Shown here: positions 1-12,853 of the stretch, piece after piece
Numbering within the stretch: the stretch's first letter is position 1
Layout of the letters: every line of letters begins with the position of its first letter
Source of the DNA: Acephala macrosclerotiorum
Lineage: Eukaryota; Ascomycota; Leotiomycetes; Helotiales; Mollisiaceae
DNA length: 64,000 nt
Assembly (NCBI GenBank): GCA_014904845.1
Contig: MU119218.1
Span: 244,774 to 308,773, forward strand
Direction: 5' to 3'
The notes under the pieces: generated by a model
Told to the model about the DNA's origin: nothing
Databases searched by the model: none
The model's input: only the letters and a program-made list of their open reading frames with translations
Program-made: the position numbers and the translations under genes

Positions 1-2040
1 AGAGTGCACATTTCTCGGGAAGGTTACCTTCTCCTTCAGATCTTTCAGCACCTGGGCCCGTTCACGTTTGAGCAGATTCAGCTTCTTGAGGATCTCTTCC
101 ACCTTCCCAACCTGGTCCATGACACTGGGGCCACTGTCTCCGAAATCTTCATCGATGAGATTACCCCCTCCTGCAGGACTTCCAACATTGTTTCTCGACT
201 TTCCGCCAACCTGAATCAAAGCTTTCTGGAACAAGACATCCGACTCACCAGTCTCACCGGCTGATCGCATGTCCTCGAAGTCGTTCTCATATTGCCGCAT
301 CTTCGAGTTCAGTGTATTGTCACTTCTCGCAGCTTCTTCAAGAGCGTCTCGATAGTTGCGTATATCACTTCTTAGTGTCGTCGTTAATCTCGAGCTTGGT
401 TGCTGCGTCCAATCGCCTTCGTACTTCGATCGCATCTTTTCACAGACGCTTTCTTCCATATCAAGTTGCCTAGTACTCTTTTCCAGGACTCCAACAATCA
501 ACTCCTTGCTGGTCCTTAAGAAATCAAAAGTTGACTGTGGAATATCGTGATTTGCAACTTCATCACACCATCCGCGAAACTCATCATCAGCAGTTAATTC
601 CTGGTCAAAGCCGCCTTTCAGCACTTGCAAAGCACCCGGTAACCTTAGATAGTCCAAGCTTGCTGCCATCTCGCTATTCGCAGTCTCGACCCGCTCCGTC
701 TCAGCTCGAACTAATTTGGCCTTCTCCTCGTCATACAAGCTTGCAGATTCGGTCACAGACATTGGCACGATCTTTTGGAAGATGTCTGGTCCAGTGATGC
801 GTTGTATGTCTTGTCCAGCGTAAAGCTCACTAACAGGTATTGCTTTAGCTGCCGGGAGCTTGGGTATTACCGAGAGCGCCGCCTCAGCCGGCACAGTCTG
901 ATGGTAGATATAATCATTGTCCTTAATCAGCTCGGTCAATTTCTCCTGGACAATTGCCGAATGTCGTTTGGTGATCTCAACCAAAGATAATCCAGTTTCC
1001 GAGTTGAGATTTGAATTAGCAGGAACGTTGCTTGGAAAGCTACTTGCGATCTTGTTGGCTTCCCTCGCAGCTGCTTCGGCAACCTGAAGACGGGAGACAG
1101 CAATACCGTGTGAATTGGCATCGTCATCAGCTAAGGCTTGATAATACTGTGCTACAGAAGACATGTAGCTGGATTTGATCTATACCATCCGTCAGCACAA
1201 AGCGGAAGCTTGGAAGCCTTCTAGTCATTGGAGCATGCCACTTCTGAACTCTGGATGGCACTAAAATTGGGCTTGGCATACCTGTACAACCAGAAGCCAG
1301 ACCTTCTCAAACACAGCCTTATTAACGTTCTCTTGCGTGCCTTCTACTGCCTGGGCATACAGATAGCCAGCCTGACTTGCTAACTTAGCCAGAAGCCCAA
1401 CTTTCTTTCCATCTGCAATCTGCTTTTCCAAGAAAACTTCTTGTCCTTGAGCTAGCATTATCTGGATCAGAGTTTTGACAGTCTCTCGGCTTAGGTCGGT
1501 CGACGGGGCGTGCAGGAAGTTCTCGTTAATGTATGTGAACATGCCAGCGGAGGCTTGGAAAGAGTGGTATGCTGTCTTGAGACCTGAGTCCTCAGATCGA
1601 GTCTGATGTGCTGCATGGCATGATAGAACGGCAGATATGTTGAAGATTATCGACGCTTTCTCGTATGCCAGGGAATATTGAGAAGTGGGCTTGTGTGTAA
1701 ACGCATCGAACCTGGGATACCTCGATTAGCAATGTTCTAAGCCCGCAGAACAGCATTCCTCCTACCAAGTAAACGAGATCTTGATATGGTTCTCATCGAC
1801 TGGAAACCGCAAGTCCAATAGTTCCAGTTGTCCATAGTATCTGTACAGCAGATCTCGACCAGCAGCACTATCCTTCCCCGCGCCCCGCATATCTTGTCGC
1901 AGCCTATTCAGAGTCGCGCACTCTTCTGTATACCGCTCCGGGTCATCGCCATAGGTTTGTCTGATGTATTGCTTCAGAGGCTGGATCCAGTCTATCTCGT
2001 TCGTCGCCTTCAGAGGCGCCGATATCATCGGTGCCTGCAT
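1..2040 (-). CDS. bro1: BRO1 domain ESCRT-associated protein (N-terminal part)
   Basis: Vacuolar sorting protein BRO1 (ALIX family). In this family BRO1 binds ESCRT-III Snf7 on endosomes and recruits the Doa4 deubiquitinase for multivesicular-body sorting; the paralogue PalA/Rim20 acts in pH signalling. Three exons are visible: 1766-2040, 1282-1711 and 1-1179, about 628 residues, with the 3' end cut by the window edge; family members are about 950-1000 aa. The ATG at 2040 gives MQAPMISAPLKATNEIDW; an upstream open stretch in frame lacks an ATG. Diagnostic segments are YGDDPERYTEECATLNRLR and LRFPVDENHIKISFTW, followed after the first intron by FDAFTHKPTSQYS and by ISAVLSCHAAHQT. The introns are 1712-1765 and 1180-1281. 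The BRO1 domain covers about residues 1-390 and the coiled V-domain the rest. The start MQAPMISAPLK and overall match favour Bro1 over PalA. Nothing looks broken. Confidence 0.93.
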
Positions 2041-3296
2041 CGTGCCCTCCTTCGCACAGAACCTCCACGATTCTTGCAATGATCTTTTTCCCAGTTGAGC
2101 GCAGTGGCAGACTTTGAATTTTGCTTCTACAGCAGTGTGTCTAAGAAGTAGGTGGTGCTGGCTGCCAGAAGAGTGCCTAACGTGTCTTTGCGTATGCGGA
2201 GGAGGGGTCCTTGTGAGGCAATATCGACCTAGCTTGTTGTACCAATATCCGTGAGCCCAACTTTATGCATGCGATTCATGGTCGTTGAATTACCAGTCGA
2301 GTAGGCACAGAGATTCGGGTATTATTAGACAGTAACGGTAATCAGTGATGTGGTAAGATATGCGTGTGTGTCGTGGTTTCTCGAGATTCTTAAAAGGTCG
2401 AGCTTATTCGGGACATCCAATGATTGTGGATCTTGCCTGTGATGCGGCTTCCTGCAGCGGTTTGGCCCCTTAAAAGGCCTGGAATCGAATGCCGAATGAT
2501 TTCGCAGATAGATAAGCGCTAATAAAACTTTGAGAGGTTACTTCGTATTTCAAGAAACTTTGGGAAGGTCGAAAGGGAGGGCAATGTTCTAAGCGCCCAG
2601 ACGAGTCAACTCCATGATCTGGTGCGATGACCTCAAACCTAAGGACCAAGATGCGGGACCTCTACAAGCGTGGTTTGTGATGCAAATGCGTCTAAGTGAT
2701 ACCATGCTACATGTAACAGCACGAGCAAATGCGTGTGCTGGTCTGCAGAACAGTGGTGATCCTACCCAATCGTGAAGCCTTTTGGTCGTTATGATGCTTC
2801 ATTGGTCAAAGTGAGGTGTGCAGGAAACGACAAGGGGGCTTGCGCGGGCCGTCCAGATGCTCGTCGATCGGCGCACACAAATCTATTGAATTTGTTTGGG
2901 TTTCGAATCCAGGGGGAACTTATAAGCAATATGCCGATTGCGACATCTCAAGTGCCGTTGAAGCTGAAACATATCCTCATAGCTTTAGATCACAAGGCAA
3001 GAGAGAGAAATCCCATACTCTTACCAAAAATGTCCATCAACAATTCGCTAATCGTCGAAGGTTCTTAATTACTTTAGAAGAAGACAATTCGGCAAGATAG
3101 ACCACAAGCTTAAGATGAATACTTTCTGAGCAGAGTTTCCTCCTACATAGGCTGATTTAAACGTACAAACTGGGCATGAGCCATCGCAACATCCAGTTAT
3201 TCTTAATATGTAGACAGACGCCTTTGCTCCAGTCCCATATCTCCCAACCTCGCTGATGCAATACAAGTCGAATAGAATCTCTATAATACACTCAGA
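2041..3296. other. Intergenic, upstream of bro1
   Basis: About 1.25 kb between the bro1 start and the 3' end of mdj1, both on the minus strand, so it should hold the bro1 promoter. Short overlapping open frames at 2772-3100 have no recognisable product and no good start context. I see no RNA gene or repeat. Confidence 0.6.
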
Positions 3297-5027
3297 TTAC
3301 ACACCAGTTCCAGACGCCTTCTTATCGTTTTTGTTGTCCTTGGAAGCGGAGTCGTCTTTTGAAGATGAAGAGCCCTCATTGGTGTCTTCTTTATGGGCAG
3401 CATTGCCTGTAAGATTGTGCCAAACAGATTTCAGAAAGCCTTCATTCTTATGAGAATCGCCAGAAGTTGATTCAGTTTCAGAAGACCTGAGAAGTCAGAA
3501 CTTGAGTACTCGCATGTCGGCAGGATAACTTACTTCCTTCCAACATTCATAATTCGTTTCGCAGATTTATCGCCTAATTCATCGGCAAGCATTTCCAAAA
3601 TAGTACGTTGGTTGGCACTGAGGTATTTCGGCATGCTAACTTTGAATTCGACTTTGAGATCCCCCTTTCCGTTTCGCTTGCGGTCTAGCTTCTTCATTCC
3701 CATTCCTCCGAGGGTGATCTTATCGCCAGTGCCGGTACCTGTAGCGATCTTGACCTCAACATCTCCATCCAGAGTAGGGATCTTGACTTGACCTCCTAGC
3801 AACGCCGTCGTGAGTGGTATCGTAGCAGTGTATAAAATATCGGATCCGGAGCGGCTGAACTTGGGGTCCGTGGCCACTCTGATAAGCACTCGAAGGTCTC
3901 CTCGGACAGTTCTGGCTTCCGGATTGGCAGCCTGACCTGTTGGAGGTGCATCTCCTTCTTCTCTCAGCACCAATGCCATTCCATCATCGATACCGCCCGG
4001 AATATCAACGTTCACCGACTTCCTCTCCCTAACAACTCCGTTTCCGGAACACGTCCTACATTCGCCTCCCTTAGGAATTGTAACCCCTTGGCCACCACAA
4101 GTACCACAAGTAGATGCCATTTGGAATCCACCTGACATGAAATGTACCCGCGTCCCGGTTCCCCCGCAGGACTTGCACTCAGACCTCTTGGTGCCAGGCT
4201 TCAAGCCACCCCCAGAACAAGTCTTACATGTCGTCAAGGGCGTTATATTGATAGTCTTCGTTGTTCCCTTTGCGGCTTCCTGGAAAGATATAGTCGTCTG
4301 AACCTCGATCGTATCTCCAACCAAAATCTCCTCTTGCTCGAATGGGCTCCGTCCCCCTGGCCGACCCCTCCGCGCTCCTCCTCCAGTGAAGCCCCTAAAC
4401 AGATCTTCGAAATTAAAATCCGCGCCACCAAACCCTCCCCCGAAACCGCCAGCACCTCCAAATGGCCCTGCGCCGCCAAAGGGGCCACCTCCACCTCCTG
4501 GTGATGGTCCAGCTCCCTGATCGAATGCCGCCGAGCCGTACTGATCATACGCAGCCTTCTTTTGTGGATCTGTTAGAAGCTCGTATGCTGATTGAGCTTC
4601 CGCAAACTTATCCTTTGCCGTCGGGTCCTTATTAGTATCCGGGTGGAATTTCTTAGCCAAGCCATAATATGCCTTCTTGATATCTGCAGCGGAAGCTCCT
4701 TTATCGACACCCAGGGTTTTGTATGGATCCTTGATGGCCTGGAGATTCGAGCTCGCATGGAAATCCTGCAAAAAAGATGTTAGATAGAGACAAACAGGTG
4801 GGTAAGGATTTACGGACTCTTCTCCTAGGTAGACCGGATCGCGCAGGCGTTGATGCCATTGATCTAGGCCTGCGCGAACAGCCCAGTGACGAAGAGCATA
4901 TTTCCCTCCTTGGATTTTTCCTCGAGACTCTATCCCCAACGCAAAATTGTATTGAAGCCTGTGTTGGACATAAAACTCGAGCTGCTGTGGCGGCCTTGCT
5001 GAAAAGGCTTATTGTCCCTACTTTCAT
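3297..5027 (-). CDS. mdj1: Mitochondrial DnaJ/Hsp40 co-chaperone Mdj1
   Basis: Type I J-protein that stimulates mitochondrial Hsp70 (Ssc1) during folding in the matrix. The model has exons 4818-5027, 3534-4765 and 3297-3486, 543 aa. The first exon encodes an Arg/Ser-rich, nearly acid-free leader of about 70 residues ([17 protein letters not shown]...), as expected for a matrix presequence. The J domain starts near residue 80 ([15 protein letters not shown]) and has the HPD triad in [10 protein letters not shown]. It is followed by a Gly/Phe-rich linker, four CxxCxGxG zinc repeats ([32 protein letters not shown]) and the C-terminal substrate domain. The last exon gives an acidic/Ser-Lys tail ([15 protein letters not shown]) typical of fungal Mdj1. 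The first intron (4766-4817) needs a weak GTCCGT donor to keep frame, so the leader/J-domain junction is the least certain part. Confidence 0.92.
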
Positions 5028-5610
5028 CGTGGTATGAGATCGAATTGCATCGATGCAACCATTAATACGCTCAGTATGAGAGCAGCTGAGAGGAGATTGT
5101 CGTTAAAATCGTGTCGAGAGCTAACAATGACAGCAAAGTTGACAAGTGCATCAGATGTTGACATCTCAACTTTTTTTTATTCTGCGGGAAGGCGATTGGT
5201 CAGAGTTACGGGAAGTTCCGCAGCTGGAAGGGTTTGGACATTTCTCGAGACTTCCGCATCCCGAACATGTTTCTTTTAGTTACAATGTGAAAATTTGGAA
5301 GAATAATAGGCAATAATATTGTTCAAAATATCGCCGTGGTTAGACAATGTGTTGGCCAAAAATCCCGCCATTCCTCATGACAATGAACGCCTGAGACTTT
5401 TCCAGGAAATGAAAGTCCGTACCACCCACAAAGCCAATTATCATATTCTCCGAAAGAATGATCTACCAGACTTGTGAACCTATCCCAATGACAATAACAC
5501 CAGTCCGAATGTATGTTCCGGGTATCCCATTCGTATTGACCAAACATAACACCTTATTCTACCAACGCCATAACCATGGAAATATGTAAGCGGTCGAAGC
5601 AATTTTGTCG
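5028..5610. other. Intergenic between mdj1 start and SAP30 gene end
   Basis: About 580 bases, moderately AT-rich. It should contain the mdj1 promoter and the 3' end of the Sin3-binding gene. Only short alternative-start frames occur; no conserved product, RNA or repeat was recognised. Confidence 0.55.
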
Positions 5611-6265
5611 TCAGCGACGTCTTTGTGCATCTTGCGCGGAGAATCGCAGTCGGAAATTCTTGTCTGCAATGCTGTTAGCTAGCAAACAATAGCAATAGAA
5701 ACTCTAGAGAGATAACAAACCTTGCCAGCGAACTTTATACAAGAAATCCACTACGACGTCATTCTCTGCAATACCCATGCTATTGAAGTGCTTCCGCACA
5801 GTGTTCGCTAGTTGTTCCTTGCTCTGTCGTCGGTCCTCCTTCCTTCGAGCCATAGTTGGCGACCCTTTGGCAATGGGAGAACGTGAAAGAACGAGCTGGT
5901 TATATGGTTTGTTGAAAGCTGCGGGAGTATTCAATCGATAGTCGTATCGGTATGCGTGCAATACTGAAGCATCAAAGGAGTTCCATTGTAACTACAAGAC
6001 GTTTCATCAGATTGTGGTTCATTGATAGCAAGGCCGGACTTACACCAGGAGTATTTTCTGCGAGAGCTGTGCTTGAAGCCCCCCCAGCTGTGCTCTGCCC
6101 CGCCGTAACAACATCTCGCAATGAGCTTGCTCCAGTCGTGTTCCCCGCTACACGTCGTCCTTTGCCATTGACGTTGCTGGTTAGGTTCGTCCCCACTTTC
6201 TCTTTGGTGCTTGAAGCCTCAGATCTCGAGTCGTCGGGAGGAGGTCTTGATCTCGGAGGTGCCAT
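5611..6265 (-). CDS. SAP30 Sin3-binding domain protein (histone deacetylase complex)
   Basis: Likely subunit of the Sin3-Rpd3 histone deacetylase complex, acting in the nucleus. Exons are 6044-6265, 5721-5991 and 5611-5663, giving 181 aa. The N-terminal exon is disordered (MAPPRSRPPPDDSRSEASS). The Sin3-binding module fills the rest: a WNSFDASVLHAYRYDYRLN segment, a basic KEDRRQSKEQLANTVRKHF helix and ENDVVVDFLYKVR, ending in DKNFRLRFSAQDAQRRR after the last intron. This arrangement matches the fungal SAP30_Sin3_bdg family (PF13867), whose members are short like this one. Introns are 5992-6043 (GTAAGT donor) and 5664-5720; both keep frame. It lies downstream of nothing obviously co-functional. 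The family name is well supported; orthology to yeast Sap30 is inferred. Confidence 0.88.
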
Positions 6266-8810
6266 TTTTACGACGAGGTCTCTCGAGATTGGGCGAGTTG
6301 AGCTTGCTTTGATCTGGTAGGAATATCTGAGAGTTGCATCCGTATCGCAGTCCGTATATTGCCGGTTACTCAGCGGTCGCGGTCGCGCGACATTCTGACG
6401 GGCATTGCCCCAAAAAGTTCGTAGCGCGCTAGGCAGAATAGCAGCTCATGATTAGTGGGGCCATGAGGGCGGAACAAATCCGTACGATATCCTCTTCCGT
6501 TTTCAAACTTCTTCCTTGCATTCTTTCCTTTAACATCCACTCCTCGGTCGATGCCCTTCCAGCTTCCCTTTCGGTCGCTCTCCATGCCGCTCACCGTTGG
6601 CACCATTGGCAGAAGTCTGCGTTACTTTGTTGCCTCTTGAAAAAAATTCTCATCGGTCTGTTTATGATGGTCAGCAACTTAAAGAGATGAGATTTTTCCT
6701 CCACCATGTCTCAGACTTCCTGATCCTGAATGGCCTGCATATTTCCAAGACGCCAAACCAAGCCTATGCATATACGCCGTCAAGCTTTTTCTTCATCTGA
6801 CCACACACAACGAGTTGTGATTTGACAGACCGCGCCAGCACTGCGTCAAGGCCCTTGAAGAATCTACCCCAGTCTCAGCCTTCTCACCCCATCTTTCCAA
6901 CCCCGGATTAGCGCGAGGCCTTAACAGGAGAACCGACGCAGCCGCGACTTTTAGGACGGGCCAAAGCCGGCGAAATGCTGACCGATCCAGAAGCGAAGAA
7001 AGGCAAAAGCACAAGAATAACGACGAACCAAGAGTTCTTTTTCCAGGAAAACAAAGTATATGCAGGAGGAGCCTCTTGGGGAGTGTTACGCATGTGTCCT
7101 GTCTCCGCTCTGGGCCGTTCCGATGACGGTGATCCTTCAACTTTTCCCTTGCAACCCTCCCCCCCCCCACACCCAAGCTTCGGCGTCATGACTGCACATT
7201 CCTTTTGCTAAAGAAGATCCTTTCCATTTTTCTTTTGCATCGTCTCGTTTCTTCGCGCCCAAACGTACCTAGCCCAGTCTCTCAATGCGTGAGCCTGGGT
7301 CAAGGAGAGATCCCCAAGCCGTCTTTTTTTTCCCGAGGAGCCAGACCAACAAGAGGCGAAGGCACAGAAGGAATCATAGAAAAAAGGCTGTCTTCATGTC
7401 ACAGATACTACCCGCTTGGAGACAAAGATGCCAGCACGTAGCCGGATAGACAATGGAATTAATACCGACTCAGATAAATGTGAAAAGGGCACATGAGAGG
7501 CTGACAAGCGGAGATCTTCTCCACGGACTCGGGCGACACTTGCATGCTCCACTAGCCCTGGCGCGTTTGTGTAACCTGTCAGAGGATGACATCTCTGGAT
7601 TGCAAAGATTGTCCTCCTAGAAATAGTGGTAATTATTGGCGCAGATGGGAAAGTTTAAGTTCATCAGGTACTTGTGCTGCGTTCATGTTGTGCCTGACTG
7701 TTCCATAACGAGCCTCGACTCCAGCGCCGCCGATGTAGGGCAAGGGTAAGGGTGGCATCTCCACATGCGGAAAGGTCCAGCGTTGGACAGGATTGGGTCG
7801 TGTTCGAAGAGTTCGAGTGCAGCCTCTATGCCCACAGCGTGAAGACGTGCATGGCAGTATAAGACAACAGGCGGCAGGGACGAACCTGCTGACGGTCTGA
7901 GGTTTTTTACCTAGGCGAACAGCGAACGGCGGTTTTTCACCCCCTCTTTTCTATGCTTTCTAGAAGGCCAAGGGCTCGCGTGCGCAGCTCATCAGTGGTC
8001 CACTCTCGAGTTCGTCTAGTATCGGAGCCAACCGCAGTGACAAGTAATCGATGAAAAACATGGCGCGAGAGCCGTCGAGAACTATATTCTACCAACCCAA
8101 CCAAGCACTTATCCGCACTTCCTCGCCGCCACCACTGCTCCCTCCCAGACCTGACCCAGCCATCTGGCACATCTCCCCCTCATCTCTGCTCCTACTACGG
8201 AACTAGTCCTAACAGGGTCACGCTGGTCGACGGAACCCTGAAGGTGCCCGTCCAGCCGTCAATCGAGTGAGCACGGCGCAGCTAAATAGTCGGATACCCC
8301 CACAAGCTTTGTCCACACCCGCATCATCCATCCCACGACACGACCCTCGAGCACGAACACCTCTCTTCTCCGCATTCACCAACACAATAAATAACGTCGC
8401 TTTGCCGTCGCGGTACTCGCATTTGCGACACCCCTCTTTCGCGCCCCCATTGCTGTCACGAGATACGGTTACCGGCAGCACTCTGCTCCGCGAGCACATT
8501 TCTCCGGCATGTCCTAAGTATACCGGGTCAATTGACCGGTCGATTAGAAAGCGCAAAGACCTTGACGACGGTTCCGACAACACTGATGTTTGTATGAACT
8601 CTAGTATTTGAGTGGGCCGAAGCGTAAGTTTCTTCTCTATACAAGGGCGCTCGCATGAACACCTGCATATGTCAATAACAAGTCCATGCTCTGACCTGGT
8701 CTGATGCAGTAAATGTAATCCCCACATCCGCGAATGCGCCCAGCGTCGAGGTGGTCTTATCTCAAAATAAATTGTCCTCAACAACTCGGTCACTGCTAGA
8801 CTTTGGGACT
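6266..8810. promoter_or_regulatory. Long divergent intergenic region and leader of the C2H2 regulator
   Basis: About 2.5 kb separates the SAP30-type gene (minus) from the regulator that starts at 8811 (plus). The open frames here mostly use non-ATG starts and look spurious. There is a C-run at about 7160-7172. From about 8080 the sequence turns CA/CT-rich, like fungal 5' leaders. A GTAAGT donor at 8624 and a TGCAG acceptor ending at 8709 mark a probable 5'UTR intron. Short upstream ATG frames occur just before that donor, for example 8594-8611. Confidence 0.55.
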
Positions 8811-11800
8811 ATGACTTCTGTCCTAGCCGCACAACCGCTTACCTTTCCTCCTAACAACATCATGACCCAAATGGATGCATCTGGCAGACCGCAAATCCTC
8901 GATCCCTCCTTGCAGCGGAGGCCCAAGACCGAAGGCGACGACAAGATACGCGGACGAGGCAGAAGTCGCCCACAAAAAGATAATAAAGATGGTAGCGGCG
9001 AAGGGTCACCCGATGGTGGGGCAGACGGACATTCTTCTGGCACTGATGGGCCTTCTCGAAAACGGAGGAGGAGTCGGAAAGGCTTAGATAAAAAATTCGA
9101 GTGCCCTCAGGAAGGCTGTGGGAAAAGTTACTCAAGAGCCGAGCACCTGTGAGTCTCACGATATTTTCCCTTGGCCTCATGCAACCACTAACGTAAGTCC
9201 TATGAAGTTACCGGCACCAGCTGAACCATACACCAAAGCAAATTTATAATTGTGACTTCCCTGACTGCGCTCGTACTTTTGTCCGACAAGACCTATGCAA
9301 CAGGCACAGAGATCGCCATACTGCGAAAGGATCGCAGCTACATCGAAAAGATTCCATGCTTGGTCATGCCCATGCGTCTCCAGTCACGGAATCCGGCAAG
9401 CCTTTGTCAGCTCATGGCTCCTCTTCACCCGAGGTCATGAGGCCAAATCTCGCAGGAATCAAATCGCGAGCCAACCAGCTACAGTACCAATCGCCGACTG
9501 AAATGAATCCCAATTCGTATTCACCAGCCACAAACCCATCATCTGGGACATACTCGGGGACTGCATCATCCAATGGTGCAGATAACTATCCACAGTCGAA
9601 CAATTTCAAACGATCCAATAGTGATAGCATTCCCCAAAGACATGAAAGTGCAAGCACAACTCCCATCGGCAGGCCTCAGCGACATGCGAGCTTCGGCATT
9701 TCTGATGCAAAGCCGGCTGAGTTCTCACGGCCCCCTTTGCAGACGAATGTGGGCCCATATGGACTTTTGTCAGGTGCTTCGAATAGCCAGAGTTATCATG
9801 GCACGCACAACAGTCCCCAGTCATTCGTTCCTCAGCAGAACTTCACGCCGTTCTCACTTCCACCGCCTGGGTTCAATACTGCGGTGACTAGTGCAACAAG
9901 TAGAGAACCAGAGCCAACATACCCAACTTCGATGTCTACAGAGTATCAAAACGATTCCATGCCACAAAATTCCGGTCCAGATATGATGCTTCTAGATCAG
10001 ATGACTGCACCAAACACAATGCCTGTCTTTGGTGGGGAGGGTTACAGCAGATCTCCGTTTGCAATACCTGAGGACTTTGTTGCGTATTTATTCAGTGAAC
10101 AACAGCTTAACAGCAAGTCTTCGCCAATGGGTCAAATGGGTCCGCAAGGCTATGCAAAGTCGGTCTCAACCTTCCATACACTGTGTAATACTGACAGTGT
10201 CACTAGCTACCCTGAGAACCAAAACCAGTATTACGCTCCATTTTATGCTGGTGATATGGGTCTCGGTGGCTTCTTCCCATCCAACCAACAACCTCACCAT
10301 CCAATGGCAGTTACTAGCTTGCTTGACACAAGTCAGCCAGAAATGCTCTTGTCCGAGGAGAAAAGCCAGGCCATTGTTGACTTGATCAAAGATCGTTTCA
10401 ACGAGGGTGATCACGCACCAGTTGCAAGGCAAAAGGAAGCTCTTATGGAAGGCGACCGTAGCGTCGACAGCCATCTCTTGAGTCGTAAGATGATGCAGAC
10501 ATACATTGGCAGCTACTGGTACAATTTCAGCGAACAACTTCCTATATGTGAGTCCCAAGAGATCTTGTTTGGTGCTAGAGAAGCTAATAATATGACAGTA
10601 CATAAACCGACATTCTCGCCAGACAAGACGCCAAACCTGCTTCTGATATCCATGATGGCTATCGGTGCAGCTTGCTTAGACAAGGTTCATGGCTACGATA
10701 CCACCCAGAACTGTGTTGAGCTCTCAAATTTCTTGGCTTGGCACCTCAGATGGGAGATTTTTAGTGACTATCATTTCCGACCTCCGGCAAAGTTGTGGGT
10801 TTTCCAAGCTTTACTACTCTTGGAGGTATACGAAAAGATGTACTCGACGAGAGCGTTGCATGAGAGAGCGCATATTCATCATGCAACCACCATCACTCTT
10901 ATGCGTCGTGGTAGCTCACTCATCGGTCGGTCGGCCTTGGATTCTCCTCCTAGTGTTAGGGAGGATAAGCAGGGCCTAAACGGGTCTCGACAATCCTCAA
11001 CCTCTGGTGCAAATACTCCTGACGAGTGGTGGAACCATTGGATTACTAACGAAGCAACACGACGGGCTGCATTTGCAGCTTTCGTAATAGATTCAACCCA
11101 CGCGACAATGTTTGGACATTCGACGGTGATGGTAGCTCACGAGATGCGACTGCCGCTTCCTTGCGACGAAGCTCTCTGGTCGGCCAACAACAGTGCTGAA
11201 GTCGGTAGGATAGAGGCTAGCCTACATGCCAATGGTGTGAAGCCAATTTCATTCCTGGAAGGGCTGAAGAGAACCCTAAACGCTCAGGAAGTGCGTACAA
11301 ACTCATTCGGGCGAACTATTCTCATGGCCGGTCTGCTCAGTGTAAGCTGGCACATGAACCAACGAGATCTCCAGGTAAACTCCTTAGGCGTTTCTCAGGC
11401 TCTAGGTGGACGGGACAAGTGGAGAGGCTCACTCACACGAGCATTTGATCTTTGGAAAGCAGATTTCGACCGGTCTTTGTCACGCAACTCCGAGACTATA
11501 CCCGGACCTTACGTCTACTCAGGAAAGGAAGAGGTGAATATTGTATTCCAGGGCAGAACTGTCTTGCACCACTTGGCTCATATGGCAATGCATGTCGATA
11601 TCGTGGACTGCCAGATCTTCGCCAGAGCGAAACGCCTTCTTGGTCGCACCATCGGAGCACAAGATCTGAGCAGTGCTCAACGGCGCATGAAAGACAACTG
11701 GGCTCCAACTGCAAAGGCTCGAGATGCAACCTGGTACGCACTCCGATTCTTGTGCGATGTCCTCTTACCAAAAGAGCCCATCTCGTCAACAATCCATCCC

Positions 11801-12169
11801 GGCTACGACGATCCTCCTTTCGAATACTCGGCCCGCGACGACTCCCTGCTGAATCGTCCTTGGGTTCTCTATTTCGCTGCTTTGATCGTTTGGTGCTATG
11901 GCTTCGCTCTGGAAGGGCCGACGACCGAGCCTATTCCATCCGCATACGATTTCGATGAGCAGGTCCGACATATGCGCGCTTATCTCCGTCGACTAGGCGG
12001 TGTCCGCTCCCCCGAAGAGCTGAAATCGATGCGAGGTTTCAATGGCTGCACCGGCATGCTCATGGTGCTCCACACAACCTTCGAAAAGACGAGATGGGAA
12101 CTTCTCCACGAAGCTGCTTTGCTGTTGAATAATTGCATTCAATTGATAGGGCAGGGACAACAGTCTTGA
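8811..12169 (+). CDS. C2H2 zinc-finger and fungal_trans domain transcription factor
   Basis: Predicted nuclear DNA-binding regulator of the fungal group that pairs two C2H2 fingers with a fungal-specific transcription factor domain, as in S. pombe klf1; the target pathway is unknown. Exons are 8811-9148, 9208-10547 and 10599-12169, 1082 aa. After a charged disordered start with SRKRRRSRKGLDK, finger 1 is FECPQEGCGKSYSRAEHLY plus RHQLNH and finger 2 is YNCDFPDCARTFVRQ plus DLCNRHRDRH; both fit C-x4-C-x12-H-x3-H. Intron 1 (9149-9207) splits the Leu codon of finger 1. Intron 2 (10548-10598, 51 nt) has no frame effect, so the gene also reads straight through it; removing it restores the family motif PILHKPTF. 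A Ser/Pro/Gln-rich region of about 400 residues precedes the regulatory domain, which includes LLLLEVYEKMYSTRALHERA. ATG 8811 is the first in-frame ATG. Confidence 0.9.
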
Positions 12170-12853
12170 TACGATACGAATGATGGAATGAAAATTTTAG
12201 GTTGTATATGGCTATTACCTTGTATTGTATTTTATGTGCATACTTTTTCTTTGTTTTGGTAGTGGCATTTGGGGGTTTACCAAAATGACAAGATTACCTA
12301 AGGATGGAATGGACAGTACTTATGGCGCGGGACATTTGGTTGGCATGTTGGTTGTTGTGGCTCTTTTTCTGTTTACGTATACCCGGGAATCATTCCATTT
12401 TCATTGCATGAGATGAGATAAGGCTACGTTTCTTGGCATATCATTGATTTGCTTGATTTTGTTTAGAGAGAGAGGGTGGGGGAGAATGAAGATTGTTGAT
12501 ATGAGCATATAAAATTGCATGCTCCATTTTGGGAGTTTTGAGCCACGTTCCAACAAAGTTCAACTGATTATGCAGTGATTTGGCTACCTGTGTTGGAGTG
12601 AAGGAGACACCGTCAGCCATTTACAATTTCTCGACTTGCACTCACCACACCGAATAAAGCTCAACACCAAGATACAATTTAGTTGCAAAGTTGCAAGATC
12701 ATAGATTATCCTTAAAGTATATACGGTAGAACATATCATCATGCATCGCATAACCTCTTTCTTTACTCCCTTCCATCTCATACGAACCTATTCGTACGCA
12801 TCTCCACCCCCAACTAGCCCCAAAACACTTCTCCATCTTCATCACCAGCATCT
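12170..12853. other. Intergenic between convergent genes
   Basis: About 680 bases between the 3' ends of the C2H2 regulator and the GH45 cellulase. It is AT-rich near 12170-12700 and should hold both polyadenylation regions. No gene or repeat was recognised. Confidence 0.55.

Noticed and set aside
4243..4548. Open frames opposite or shifted within mdj1
   Set aside because: They are shadows of the Gly-rich and Cys-rich coding sequence of mdj1.
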